In this document: piece by piece, positions 22,301 to 35,100 of the stretch
Position numbering within the stretch: position 1 is the stretch's first letter
How the letters are laid out: each line of letters starts with the position of its first letter
Source of the DNA: Chamaecyparis obtusa
Taxonomy: Eukaryota > Streptophyta > Pinopsida > Cupressales > Cupressaceae
Assembly (NCBI GenBank): GCA_027943335.1
Contig: BSBK01001537.1
Location: forward strand, 1,506,501 to 1,570,500
DNA length: 64,000 nucleotides
Reading direction: 5' to 3'
The notes under the pieces: model-generated
What the model was told of the DNA's origin: nothing
Seen by the model: only the letters and a program-made list of their open reading frames with translations
The model's database searches: none
Made by a program: the position numbers and the translations under genes

Positions 22301-25300
22301 ACATTTGTAATCATCATTGTACACATTGCAATCATCATTTTGAAATCTTGAATATAATATAAATTTGGAATTTGCAATTTTCATTGTTTAATGTTAAATT
22401 GTTAATGTTCATTTCAAAGTTTAGTAGATTCTAAGTTTCACTAGTTTGCCAAGGTTTCATTTGTAATTCTTATACATCTTTTTATAATCGTTTTTTCAAG
22501 TAATATATGTATTTCAGCATTGCTCCCCATTGTTGTCACATCATCTTCATCTTAGGCCCTTGGTCCCCTGTGCTTGTGTCCTCCCATTAGGAAATTCTAT
22601 GGATCTTGTGGTTAAGTGCTGTTGAGTCAGAGTAGTATTAGGATGGATGACCTTTTTGTAAGTTTTGATGCTTCACATGAGTGGACACAACCTAGATGTG
22701 TTGAGTTCTAATTGGGGCATTCGTGCTTATGAGATATGGGTTCTTGTTTACTACTAATGAAACATGGGTGATGAGAATTGACTCAAAATTATGTAGTTGA
22801 ATCTTTGCAAAAGATCATATAATTTTATGCTTTGTGGAAACACCATTTAAATGTGAATAAATGACTCAAGGGGGTAAAAAATGAATGGTATGTAAGGCAC
22901 AAAACTTGTTGCAGGAAACTCCATGGCCAGGCACACTTGATTTATAGTATTGGGATGCTTAACCTCGCAGGAAGCCTTGATGCCTTCCCCGGGTGAGCAT
23001 CACCTAGATGCAATGAATGCTAAGTGGAGAGTTCATGCTCATGACATATGGGTTCTTGTGAGTTACTACTCATGAAATATGAGTTAATAAAATTTGACTT
23101 AAAACTATGCAATTGAATCTCGTTAAAACATCATATAATTTGAAACATTGTGAAAACATTACCTAAATGTAAATTTATGACTACTTCAGAAATGTGAGAG
23201 AGATCTCACTAAATTTATTAGACATTTTCTAATATAAGTCAGGGATGGTGTGATAGCCAAGGCCCAAGACCCACTAACTATATTAGCTGAGTAGAAAAGA
23301 ATGATTAAGGCTGCTTATCAAATAAAATAATCTTGTCTAATCATTCCCGCACCTCAATACTATCTGCCATCAAAACTCAAAAAAGGATCAAGATCCACTG
23401 CACGAAACTAGGAGGTCTGTTGCTTTGTTAAATTTCCGATAGCAATTAGAGTTCTCAAATCGTTACACATGGATAGAACTTCAAATAGGAATGACTAGCT
23501 TTCCAATTTTTGTAGATGCTTTTAGACAATGCTGGATTACAACCAAGGTGTCACCCTCTCAATTAACTTTTTATAACCATTTATGCCAACACAATTGAGA
23601 GTTTTAACCACAACATTCCATTCTGCCTCATCATTGGAGCAAATCCTCACGTAGTGATATCATTCAATCACAAAGCAGTCCGATAATGACACATGCACCC
23701 ACTAAGTTAAGGTTATCTATAGAGTCTCCATCAAAGTTGAGCTTCATAAATTACCTAGTGGTTTAAACTTTAGCCCATTGCAAATTGTTGCAAGCAATTT
23801 TGTTAGCCCTTAACCCATTAATTGAAAACATTGAACATGCTGATGTTAATATTTGTTGTGTCTATTGCTCCCTGCTGCTTCGTCACAATGTGCTGCAACT
23901 ATAGTGGATTGGTCTCCATGAATGGATTGTGGGCTTTAGATTCCTTTATATAGTTTGTTAGTCCCTGAATGAAACTGACAATCCAAAGAAATATGGTAAG
24001 AAGGTTGGTTTTGGTTTTATGGGGGGTTCTGCATTCGGAGCAGCAGATCTCTGCAGACCACTATACTCAGTAGAGGATTGGACTTACGAGGAGTGAATGA
24101 AAAACATGACACTGGGTAGTTGATGGGATTAGGATGGGATTGGGTTTAGGAATAGAAGTTGAGGAGCAAGGGAGAGGCCCAGATTGGGAAGAGGGATGTT
24201 GCGACAATGGTGGAAGGAGAGGAGAATTGCACACTATGGGGGATGGATTTGTGTGCGAAGGGAAATAGTGAGATGCAAATTTGGGAGAATGGATAAGAGG
24301 GCAACCGATGGGGATTTTACTAGTCAGATTTTAAATTTAATTCCCTGACAATGTACTTGGAAGTAGTGATAGTAGTGGATGAAGGGTTACTGTTTAGTTT
24401 TAGATAATGGGCTATGCACATTATTGTGCATAGGAATAAGGTTGACAAAAGTGAGGCCTTTCTGCACCCTTTCTTCTTCCTCTCCTTGTATACTTGATGT
24501 GTATAATTGTATTTCTAGCACAGGAATTCTGGTTTTGAGAACCCAAGTTCCTCCTCGAATGATCCCATCTCTTTCTTGCCGGGAGGAGAAGATTGTAAGT
24601 ATCAGATTCTTGAAGTCTGCATTTTCTTGCAAGAAAGATTTCAGCCTGGATTTGTTGACCAATGTTCAGCCATTTTTGAGGATTTGGCTGAAATTTGAAG
24701 CTTGCAATGGTGTAGCATTGGTGCGGAGGTGAATTTCTGTCCCTCATCAGTGTACGCCACCACATCCCACACCTAGAGGGGCTAGAAGATAGAGAAACTT
24801 GTGCAAATCAGATGGGGGATGAGCCAGTAGTAAGAGATTGGAAAGATAATTCAGATCTAGTTTGATGATGGCTGAAACATTTAGTTTTTGGAAGATACAC
24901 ATAGCTGTCTTGCATTTCTTATATTATTTTGAGGTGTAGAGGCCTATTCCTGTCCATGCTTAAACATGTTCAAATCTGGTTTGTTAATGCCTGAAACATC
25001 AGGGTTAAGATTTATATTGTTTTGAAATGTAAAGGCCTATGGATGTTCAGACTTGAAGATGTGGGCTCCAGTACACATGCCTTAATAAACAGGTAACTTA
25101 TGTCCAAATATTTTTCAAACAAACAGACACATCATAAACCAAAGCATGCCAGATTGTCCAGTAATTATTAAACAGTAGACAATAAGGAAAAATGGAATAC
25201 ATAGGGATGAAGTAATATTTATTAGGAATATTTGGGAGGGAGTTAGCTTCATGTACTTGTACACGATTAGGCTGTAATGAGGTACACATTTGGGTAAAAC

Positions 25301-25668
25301 TCAATGTTTAGGGTTGTCGTAATGACTATACATATTTATGTGGGGTATTTTCATCAAGTTTTAACTAATGTAAAGCCTCTTGTGAGTATGAGGGATCATA
25401 TTGGTTTCATGTCTGTACATGTTTCTCATATGGGTTGCTTGTACAGTAAGATAAGTTTGTTTTTTCCAGTTCAATTTGCTATGACTTGCAAACATAAGTG
25501 AGCCATGTATATGCTAATGAGATGTTTTATTAGTTGTTTTGGAGCTGGTACAGTTGTAAAGACCTGTATCTTATGTTTATCATGCCTTTGACTCTGCTAG
25601 CTTGGTGTATATGTTTATTAGGGTGCTTGTCTTTGCTAACTTTTCTAACTTGGAATTTAATTTTGCAG
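19334..25668. other. Non-coding stretch upstream of the first recognised exon
   Basis: I find no credible gene in these 6.3 kb. ORFs are short and lack family signatures. Two CTTAGGCCCTTTGTCCCC-like blocks (near 19369 and 22551) may be old transposon ends. Much of the right part is presumably intron of the spastizin-like gene, since exon 1 in this window begins with a splice acceptor rather than a start codon. CCTATAAAACACCC at 22063 looks like a TATA box of an unidentified element. Confidence 0.6.
22686..23179. repeat. Diverged direct duplication, period about 311 bp
   Basis: Blocks such as ATATGGGTTCTTG, TGAAACATGGGT/TGAAATATGAGT, and ATCATATAATTT followed by TGTGGAAACA/TGTGAAAACA occur in the same order in 22686-22866 and 22996-23179. 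It looks like an old local duplication in non-coding DNA. Confidence 0.6.
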
Positions 25669-26141
25669 TTGTTGACTCGATTGGTGTTTGAGAGGGGAAG
25701 TGCTGATGCAGCTGGTAAAGTAGCAGATGTTATGGGGGCAGATCTGGTTCATGAGGTGATTTCAGCTTGTGTGCCTCCTGTCTTCCCACCGCGATCTAAT
25801 AACGGTTGGGCATGCATTCCTCGTGCTCCCTATTCCCAACAAAATGTGGAAAATGGATTTCATGGCAATCCTTCTGCTGCTTCAATGTATTCCAGATCTC
25901 ACGCCTCTGTGTCTGGCAAATCAAAAGATGTTAAAGCTCAATTTTATCCTCTTCGGTTGAATGTAGTCAAGCACCTGGCTACAATTTCCCCTGTTAGAGC
26001 TGTATTGGCATGTGTTTTTGGGAGTAGTATTTTTTCAGCTGGATATGAATACTCTGACACAGTTGGTTTGAAAAATTCTTCATCAGACTCATCAGATGCA
26101 GACAGAATATTTTATGAGTTTTCGCTTGACCAATCATATCG
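25669..26141 (+). CDS. Spastizin-like gene, exon a (first recognised)
   Basis: It follows the acceptor TTTTGCAG and begins LLTRLVFERG. It contains ADLVHEVISACVPPVFPPRS, a Ser-rich linker that differs from other plants, VKHLATISPVRAVLACVFGS, and DRIFYEFSLDQS. It ends in split phase (CG|G) at donor GTATTT. Because the frame is already open, earlier exons must exist upstream; I could not find them between 17.7 and 25.6 kb. Confidence 0.93.
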
Positions 26142-29100
26142 GTATTTGCTACCTTGAGTTCAGCTGTTCAGAATGATTCTTGTATTCATCTGATATGTTA
26201 TCTGGTTTTGTTTTCTAATTTTGTAGTTTTATTTTGTGAGATTTTGATATAGGTTTCCAACTCTCAATCGTTGGATACAAATGCAAGCAAATTTGCATCG
26301 CTTGTCTGATTCACCAATCACATCCAGGCGTGTGACTGAAACCAATTTGCAAAACAAGGAAGATAAACGAATTACAGTAAAGCGGCTTCGTGAATCTGAA
26401 GGCAATGAGTCAGAAGAAGATGATGATGTTATCCTTGGAATGCCATCTACAAAATCTGTTTTTGACTTTGAATCCAAGGATGATCCTACCTCTTCAGCTA
26501 TTCCACAGGATGTTATGAATTCGAGGAATCTAAAGCCAGACAGTATAAACTCATTATTGTTTGATTGGGATAATGAGGTGCCTTATGAAGAGGCTGTAGA
26601 GAGGTTCATCTCAATCTTTGACTTCTCCTTGCTTTTACAGTCTTTAGAGTGTTCGTGTTTCGTTTAGGTCAATTTTTTTGCATTATATATATTTTTAATT
26701 GAATTCATACTATTTCTTACAGTCTTATAGAGGAAGGGAAATTGCTTGATGCTCTAGCTCTTTCAGATCGCTGTTTACGGGATGGAGCCTCAGATCATTT
26801 GTTACAGTTGCTTATTGAGCGAGGAGAAGAGGCCCATTTACAGTCTGGTCAGCTATATGGATATGGAACTCATCAAAGTTTTTGGAGTAGTAGCTGGCAA
26901 TACTGTATTCGGCTTCGTGACAAAAGACTTGCTGCCAATCTGGCTCTCAAGTATTCTTTAGATTTTTATAAATATAAGTTTTTTGATTTTGATTTTTCTT
27001 TTATTAATAATGGAATGGTTGCATGCGCGAAACCTCCTTTATATTTATTAGTACACTGCTGATCTGAAAGCATTAAAGGCTGCAATATTTTTTGCATCCG
27101 CACTTTGCAATGCGACAGTTCTTTAAAGAACATATATTGGCTCTTTTTGTAAAACTATCTTTTGAATTTTATCTTTGATGATATATCCATGGATCCAGTG
27201 TTTTTCATGATGTAAGATTTATATAATTTTGTGATCATCTTGTATATTGCTGCTTATAGATATTTGCACCGTTGGGAATTAGATAAGGCTATGGATGTTC
27301 TTACAATGTGCAGCTGCCACTTAGATGAAAAAGACCCTTTGCGACGTGAGGTATATGCATTTCTTTACCATCTCATTTGGTTTTATTATATAGTATAGTG
27401 ACTAGTTGGATATTTTATAATTTAATGAATTTATGGAAATGCTTTGGGGACCAAGGTTCTTTCCTTTCTATATTGGCTAGATTAATACTTCGATGAAGTC
27501 AAAATATAATGTAGTGCAGTGTACTAAACTTATGTGAAGTGTGCATTTCTTACTATGTAGCCATTATATTGATGTATGGAGAAAATATGTTACAGTAAAT
27601 AATGCTTTTTTCCAGGTGGTACACAGGAAGCAAGCACTGCAGAGATGTAACCATATTCTGTGTGTAGAGGGACGGTTTGGCAGTTGGCAAGAGGTTCATA
27701 GTTTCACCTTTATGAAAAATATAATGAAATTTTTGTTCTCCTTATGATATTATTTGTAAGGAATTTTTCTCGATGATGAACGATATTTATTCCTAGGATT
27801 ATATCGTTATTGAAATGTATATTTATAACCTTATGTATTACTGAATTTGCTCCACAAGTAAACACTACGGATTTTTTTATTCATATTAACATGACAGGTT
27901 GAAGCTGAGTGCAAGGTAGATCCAGAAGGGCTGGCACTACGTTTGGCTGGGAAGGGAGCAGTTTCAGCAGCATTGGAAGTAGCTGAAAGTGCTGGTTTAT
28001 CAATTGAACTACGCCGGGAGTTGCAGGGACGGCAGCTTGTAAAGCTTTTGACAGCTGATCCCATAGGTGGTGGAGGCCCTGCAGAAGCTTCTAGATTTCT
28101 TTGTTCATTGCATGAACCAGATGATGCTTTGCCTGTTGCGATGGGTGCCATGCAACAACTACCAAACCTGCAATCCAAACAACTTTTGGTATGAGTGAAC
28201 TTAAGAGCTTAGTTTGCATTAGAGTAGGGTCTTTTAGCTTTTACCTATGAAGCAAAAAAAATGGATGGAAGTGTCCATGAAAGCACCATAATGGTGATTT
28301 GTGTAGGTCCATTTTTTTCTGAAGAGGGGAATGGGAACACTATCAGATTCAGAAGCTGCCAGACTGAACAGGTGGGCTTTGGGTCTTCGGGTGCTTGGGG
28401 CTTTGCCTTTGCCATGGCAGCAACGGTGTTCAGCATTGCATGAGCATCCACATCTTATACTGGAGACTCTCTTGATGTGGAAACAGTTGCAGTCTGCTAA
28501 ACAGGTATCCTATTTTCTGCTATTTGGCATAAAGTGTACATGCCCACATTTTAAAATTTAATCTAAATCTGGGTTGTAACTCGTAAGGAAATTGGATTTA
28601 TCTTGTCTAGTTTTTATTTTTGAAATGAACGGGACTGTTATGCCATTTAATTTGATCTTGTTTGCAGCTCCTAAACGAGTTTCCTTCCTTGAGAGATGAA
28701 CATTTAATTCTTACATATGCTGCTAAGGCAATTGCTGTTAGCACTTATCCTTCTAGTGAACGACGCTCATCAATGGCAAATGTAGCAAGCAAACCTAGCC
28801 CTCGCACAGGTGCATCGACCAGATCAAATTTTAGTAACAGCTTAAGCAATCTGCAAAAAGAGGCTCGTCGAGCTTTTTCATGGACCTCCCGTGATAGTGG
28901 AAATAAAATTGCTCCAAAAGAAATGAACAGGAAAAGAAAAAGCTCAGGATTGCCTCCATCACAAAGAGTTGCATGGGAAGCAATGGCAGGTATCCAGGAG
29001 GATCGAACACCTGTGTTCTCTGTGGATGGGCAAGAACGTCTTGCATCAGTAGCGATGGCCGAAGGGTGGGTATTGACTGGAGATCCAGTTAAAGACGAGG

Positions 29101-32100
29101 GTGTTCGTCTTTCTCACCGATATGAGAGTGCACCTGACATCATTCTGTTGAAGGTACATATCATCAATTTCGGTATGTGCTATAGTTATGATTTATTATA
29201 TCAGAATAATCATTATCTAGTGATGTTTTACATGTTGAATTGTTTGAAGATTATATTTTCTTACAAGTACACATATTGGAATTGGTGAGTCCAAGCATTC
29301 TTTCTACTGTTAGGCCCTCCTTTCTCTGTGCTCGGATCAGTCGGTAGCTGCAAAAGGAGCTCTGGAATTGTGTATTACACAAATGAAGCATGTACTTAGT
29401 GCACAACAGATACCTTTGAATGCTTCAACTGAAATTGTGGGTCGAGCATATCATGCTACAGAGACTTTTGTACAGGTGTTAACTATTTTACAGCATGTAA
29501 TTCTGAGTACAAAATGGCTATTTACTTCTCTTTCATAAAAGAGCAATACTAACGATTAGTTCTTTTTACTTGCAGGTTCTAGCCCACGCCAAAACAGAGT
29601 TGAGGAAATTTTCTGGAAAAACAGAGTTATCAACTAGCATGAATAAAAGCCGTGAGACTGATGACGGATTATCTGACACTGGTAGTTCTAGCACCGGAAA
29701 TCAGTTTACAGACGAGTTGTCTGAACTTTTAGCACAAGCAGATTTGTGGTTAAGTCATGCTGAGTTGCTTCAAAGTTTGTTAGGATCAGGTGTAGTTGCA
29801 TCATTGGATGATGTTGCAGATAAAGAATCAGCTGCTCAGCTTCGTGACAGATTGATTAAAGATGAACGGTATAGCATGGCTGTATATACATGCAAGAAGT
29901 GTAAGGTATTTGTGAGAATGTAATCTTTAGGCGGGTAATATACTAAAGTAACTAAAATGCTTGTATGGAGCTTCTGGCATAATGACCCGTGTGTTCCTTT
30001 TGTTTATACAGATTGATGCTTTTCCTGTCTGGAATGCATGGGGTCATGCTTTAATTCGCATGGAACACTATACCCAGGCTCGTGTGAAGTTTAAGTATGT
30101 TTCTAATGCAACAATTGCATTTACGTGTGAAGCATTATAAGCAAATATGAATAAACGATATTTATTTGTAGAATCAGAATGCATTTTGCTCAATAAAAAC
30201 TTTAACTAGTTTCTTGCTTATTTTTTTAATAATGAATTACAGGCAGGCTCTTCAGTTGCACAAAGGTGATCCTGTACATGTTATTCGTGAAATTATAAAT
30301 ACAATTGAAGCAGGTCCACCTGTAGATAAAGTTGGTGTGCATTCACTGTAAGTAACTTCTACCATGCACTTTGAATGCTTTCAGAAGAACCAGAAAGAAA
30401 GGGCATATTTTAATCTGTTCTGCTCATTGCAGGTATGATCACTTAGCAAAAAGTGCACCAACCATTTTGGACGATTCTCTTTCTGCAGATGCATATTTGA
30501 ATGTGCTGTACATGCCTTCATCATTCCCCAGGTCCGAGAGACTAAGAAGGCCACCTGATGATTCTGCTGATCCCTACAAGCCATTTTCTACACAAGAAAT
30601 GGCAGAAGATGGCCCTCGAAGTAACTTGGACAATGCTCGTTATATGGAATGTGTTAGTTATTTACAAGAGGTAAGCTATAATATATTCAGGTGTGTTATC
30701 ATGGGTAGTTTGAAAGCCATGACTTATATAGTATCAGAAAAATGGACAATTATGTTTGGCCATAATTTTTCACTCTATTTGAGATAATATTTCCAAACTG
30801 GTCTCACGTTATGTATAATCCTCTGGATTATATCATACACTTTCGGTTATTAGTGATTTAGATTCACATCCTGGTCAGGAAAGACAACAATACTTTGGCC
30901 AATTATTAAAAATAAAGTTAGATAAGAATTTATAATAATAGAAAAAATTAATTATTGTGTTAACAAGTGTAGAAGAGTACAAACTCATATTCTGAAGAGT
31001 TTTTGGATTTGACATCATTATATCTAATACAACATTGGGTGCAACTAAATATAGGGAAAGGCTCAAACTACAATGGACGTTTTTACATTTAAAAAAGAAA
31101 TCAAACATTGTTATTTGAATTTCTATGGTATCCCAAGTATTGATTTCAGTGAGTTTCTAAATGTGTATTGCATAGAAAAATAATAGTTTGATGTCCATAA
31201 ATGATCTAAATAGGTCAATGGAACTCAATAGTGCAGCTTAAATTATAGCGTAAAAGGAATTCTGAGAGAATCTCTTACATTTAAAGGTGATAAAGTAAAT
31301 TCCTAAATTACAAGGTTGGATGCCTAGACAAAGTAACGTAAAAGTTGGTAGATAAAAGGCCGTTAGCTGTAAGAGGCGAGTCCCTTAAGATTCAATACAA
31401 GAATTAAAATAAATTTTCTATAATTTCCAAAGTATATCATTGTGACTCTCAAGTACATATAGTTACAGTAGAAAATTGTTAGGGTAGAGAGAACCCTAGC
31501 TTTTGTAAAATCTGAACATAATTCTGAACATGACTAGAAGGGGAAAGAATAAAGCAGTTAAAGACTTTTAATGGAAAGGAACTCTGAGCAGTTTTAAGTA
31601 GCTTTTTCTATGAAATTGGCTTGGAGACTGCACATCTTCCAACAACTCACTTGGGTCCAAATTATACTATTTTCAATTTCATACCCAATGGCTACCCAAT
31701 ACGTGTGTGTCTTCAAACACATTAACATAGGTACCTAGATACTTCATCATCACTTGACAACTAGAAAATGGAATTAACCTCATGTTTTTGCCTGACTGGT
31801 GGAATGGTTACAAGAGCTCAATCTAATTTTTTTCCAAGACTTTTACAACAAAGAGGAACAAAATATTACAACTCTTGCCAATTTCCACATTTCTAATTAG
31901 TAAGGGTTTGTAGAGTGGAGATTCAACCATCTTGGGGTTCTTGATGCTGCATTATAAACAGAATGCCACATGTTTAAACAAGAATTATGAAGTTGAAGCA
32001 TGTCCCATCTTCCAAGAGGTACCAAAAAATATGACCAGACACAAATGATCCACTCAGCATACTATAAAGTTGACAGTCACTCCAACAGACCCAAAAATTG

Positions 32101-35100
32101 GAATACCTTTTGGGCCCCAGAGTAACCGGAAACTCCCCTGCCCCTCCTTGGGTGTGCGTATCCGTATCCATATCCATATCTGTATCGGATACGGATACAA
32201 TATGGCATAGATACAAATCAAATTCCCTACCCACACATTCCAAAATATCCTTAATTTTCCGACTGCCAAACACTGTGATTTGATTTTTTAAAAACTTGAC
32301 ATAAGTCATCCTTAATTAAAAAAAAACTTTCAATCATAAAACATTTTCTCAACTTGTAATGGAGTTACAGGCTTGCAGCCAATCAAAGAAATGAATTTGA
32401 TTGGAATGAACAATTTTAGGGTTTTACAGCTGAATGATCATTCCTTATATTGGTCACTAATAATATATTATATATATCAACTATGTCTTTCCTATTTTTT
32501 GTGGTAGTTGTTTTCACATGTATTCGATGTTTATGTTTTCTCAAGAGCTGTTTACTTATGGTGCAAATTTAGGTTTCACGAGCGAAAAGTTCATTTACTC
32601 TTTTTTTTTTTTTGTATTCCTCACTAAAATGTTGAAGTATCATTTCTTGGAGGCAATGTAGCTTACAGCCTTTACAGGTATAGCTTGTGGAATTGGAGTG
32701 CACACACTAGAAGTTCAATTTTTATGATTATGGTCAAATATATTGCCCATGATTGGAATAACCCTTGAGGATAGAAATCTTATATTATATGAATTCATCT
32801 GTATTATTTTGTGATTTCTGTTTGTTTAATTATCTGTTTTCAAATGTGGCAAGGCAGGTTGTACTTATTTATTTCAAGGGTAGTAGAAAATAGTTGCATT
32901 GTATGCTAAATAACCCTGATTTAATTTTCAAAAGAATATTCGTTATGTGTCCTCCTGATATACCTTTTTTTTCAGTATGCACGTGTGGAGATACTTGAGT
33001 TCATGTTTAGACATGGGCATTATAAAGATGCCTGCTTGCTTTTCTTTCCTCCAAATGCTGTTCCTGGACCTCCACTATCTTTTGTACACCAGCAACCAAC
33101 TGCATCTTCATTGCCACAAAGGCAGGATTCATTAGCAACAGATTATGGGACACTTGATGATCTTTGTGATTTATGCATTGGCCATGGGGCTATGCCTGTG
33201 TTAGAGCATGTTATTGCAACGAGAAGTATTGGATTGAGTACACAGGAGACAGCTGTGAATCAACATACAGCTAATGCTTTAACCCGTATATGCAATTACT
33301 GTGAAACACATCGCAATTTCAACCATTTATATAGGTTTCAGGTTTGTATATCATTCTTTTATGAAAGATATATCACTGTAGGTATCTTTATTTGTTGGAT
33401 TAGCTATTTCTTTTCATAAACCTGTATATAGTTTTATAAATGTTTTGTGGAGAGATGCTATTGATATTTCATCTGATAGCATTAAATATGGAACGAATTA
33501 ACAACAATGTTATGATTAAATTTTCTTGTTATATTTTCCAAAAAAGCTAGCATTCTAGAAAATATATTATGTCTAAAACAAGGCAAGCTGTTGTAATTTT
33601 CCTTAACGAATACATGGCAGGCATATAAGGTGTAGAACATTCAATACTCTACATCTCTTGTGTTTTTCAGTGAAAAAATAATTTCATAATTTGAGATCTT
33701 TAGTTTATTTTTTGTCTTCCAAAGAAACTTTCGTATATCTAAATAAGAACTCAACGTACAATATTTATTTACAAATTTGTAGATCTCCTAGAGAGTACGA
33801 ATAGATAACTCTTTTTGGATAATGAAAGTGTTCCTCTGTACTGCAATCCTGCTCAATCTACTCAACTATTTTGGAACACTTTGGACATTCTCATATTCGT
33901 TCATGAGTGCTAGATTTATATTAAAAAGTAGTTAATCAAACAAATAAGAAACTCCACAAGTATAAGAAAGAACACCAATACATGGTGGTGCCGGGAGAGA
34001 CCAAAAAAGACTTTAACAATACATTAAATGATACCAAAAGCTAATCAGGTAAAGTAACCGAAAAGGTGGGATGCATTGCCTTTATTTTTTAAATTTATAT
34101 GCTTCTCAACAAGTTACAAATGTGTAGGTTGAACCATTAAGGTTTTGACTCCAGTACAATTATATAGATTTACATATGCAAGTTAAAAGTACATGCACCA
34201 CATAATCCAATGTTATACCACAAACATTAATATGTCAAAAGGATGCAACAAGATGGCTTTCCACTCCAGTATGTGTTACAATGGTAATTGCTTGGTTTTA
34301 TTGAAAAAATGAAATGTACATATTTAGGCAATTACATTGTTGATGTTTCCTAAAGAAACAATCTAATACTGAAGACTATATTAGAAGCAAGTCGAATCTA
34401 CCTAAAAATACATTATTGACCATTATATTAACATATGCAAATATTATTCTAATACCCTCCCTTAATGGTTGATCTGTCAACTACACCAAGTTGTCCCATG
34501 AATTTTACAAACTTGTCTAGGCCTAGAGACTTGGTGAGAATGTCTCTAGTTTGATCCTCAGTTGGAACATATTGCAAATATACAGATCCATATTCTACAA
34601 ACTTGCAGATGTAATGACAGTGAAGCTCAACATGCTTTGTCCGCTCATGGAAGATTGGATTCTTGGCAAGTTTGAGCACCCCTTGATTGTGAAACCAATG
34701 AGTCTAGGATCTTTCCTTTTGTCGTACAAAATGCCAAAGTCAGAAGTGCCTTTCACATATCTCAACACATACTTTTCTGCAACCCAGTGTTAAGCTCTAG
34801 GGGCTGTCATGAAGTGAGAGATGTAGCTCACAACAAAACTGAGGTCTACTGGTTGTGAGATAGATGAGACTGCCCACTAGTTGCCTGAATGTGGATTCAT
34901 CCACCAAGGGTGAATTTGATTCAGCTGACAACTTCAACCCTTTCTCCATAGGTGTGGATGCAGGTTTTCCATCTTGCATTCGAAATTTGTCTAGCAGACT
35001 CCTGGCATACTTCGATTGAGACATAAAGATATTGCCATCTATCTGCCAAACCTCAACACCTAACCAATAATGTGGAAGTCCCAAATCCCTCATGTCAAAG

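Noticed and set aside
22063..22377. Coding region on the minus strand (104 codons)
   Set aside because: The composition is Ser/His/Thr-rich low complexity without family features; the + strand there looks like a promoter with a TATA box, possibly from an old element.
24379..24732. 117-codon + strand ORF upstream of the first exon, a candidate earlier exon or gene
   Set aside because: There is no match to the spastizin family, equally long frames occur on the opposite strand, and there are no convincing splice sites.
25098..25501. Short ORFs just upstream of exon a as a possible 5' exon
   Set aside because: The translation is hydrophobic and of low complexity, with no family resemblance and poor splice context.
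29881..30060. CxxC cysteines (YTCKKCK) as part of a FYVE zinc finger
   Set aside because: A FYVE domain needs eight spaced metal ligands and the R(R/K)HHCR motif. Only one Cys pair is present.
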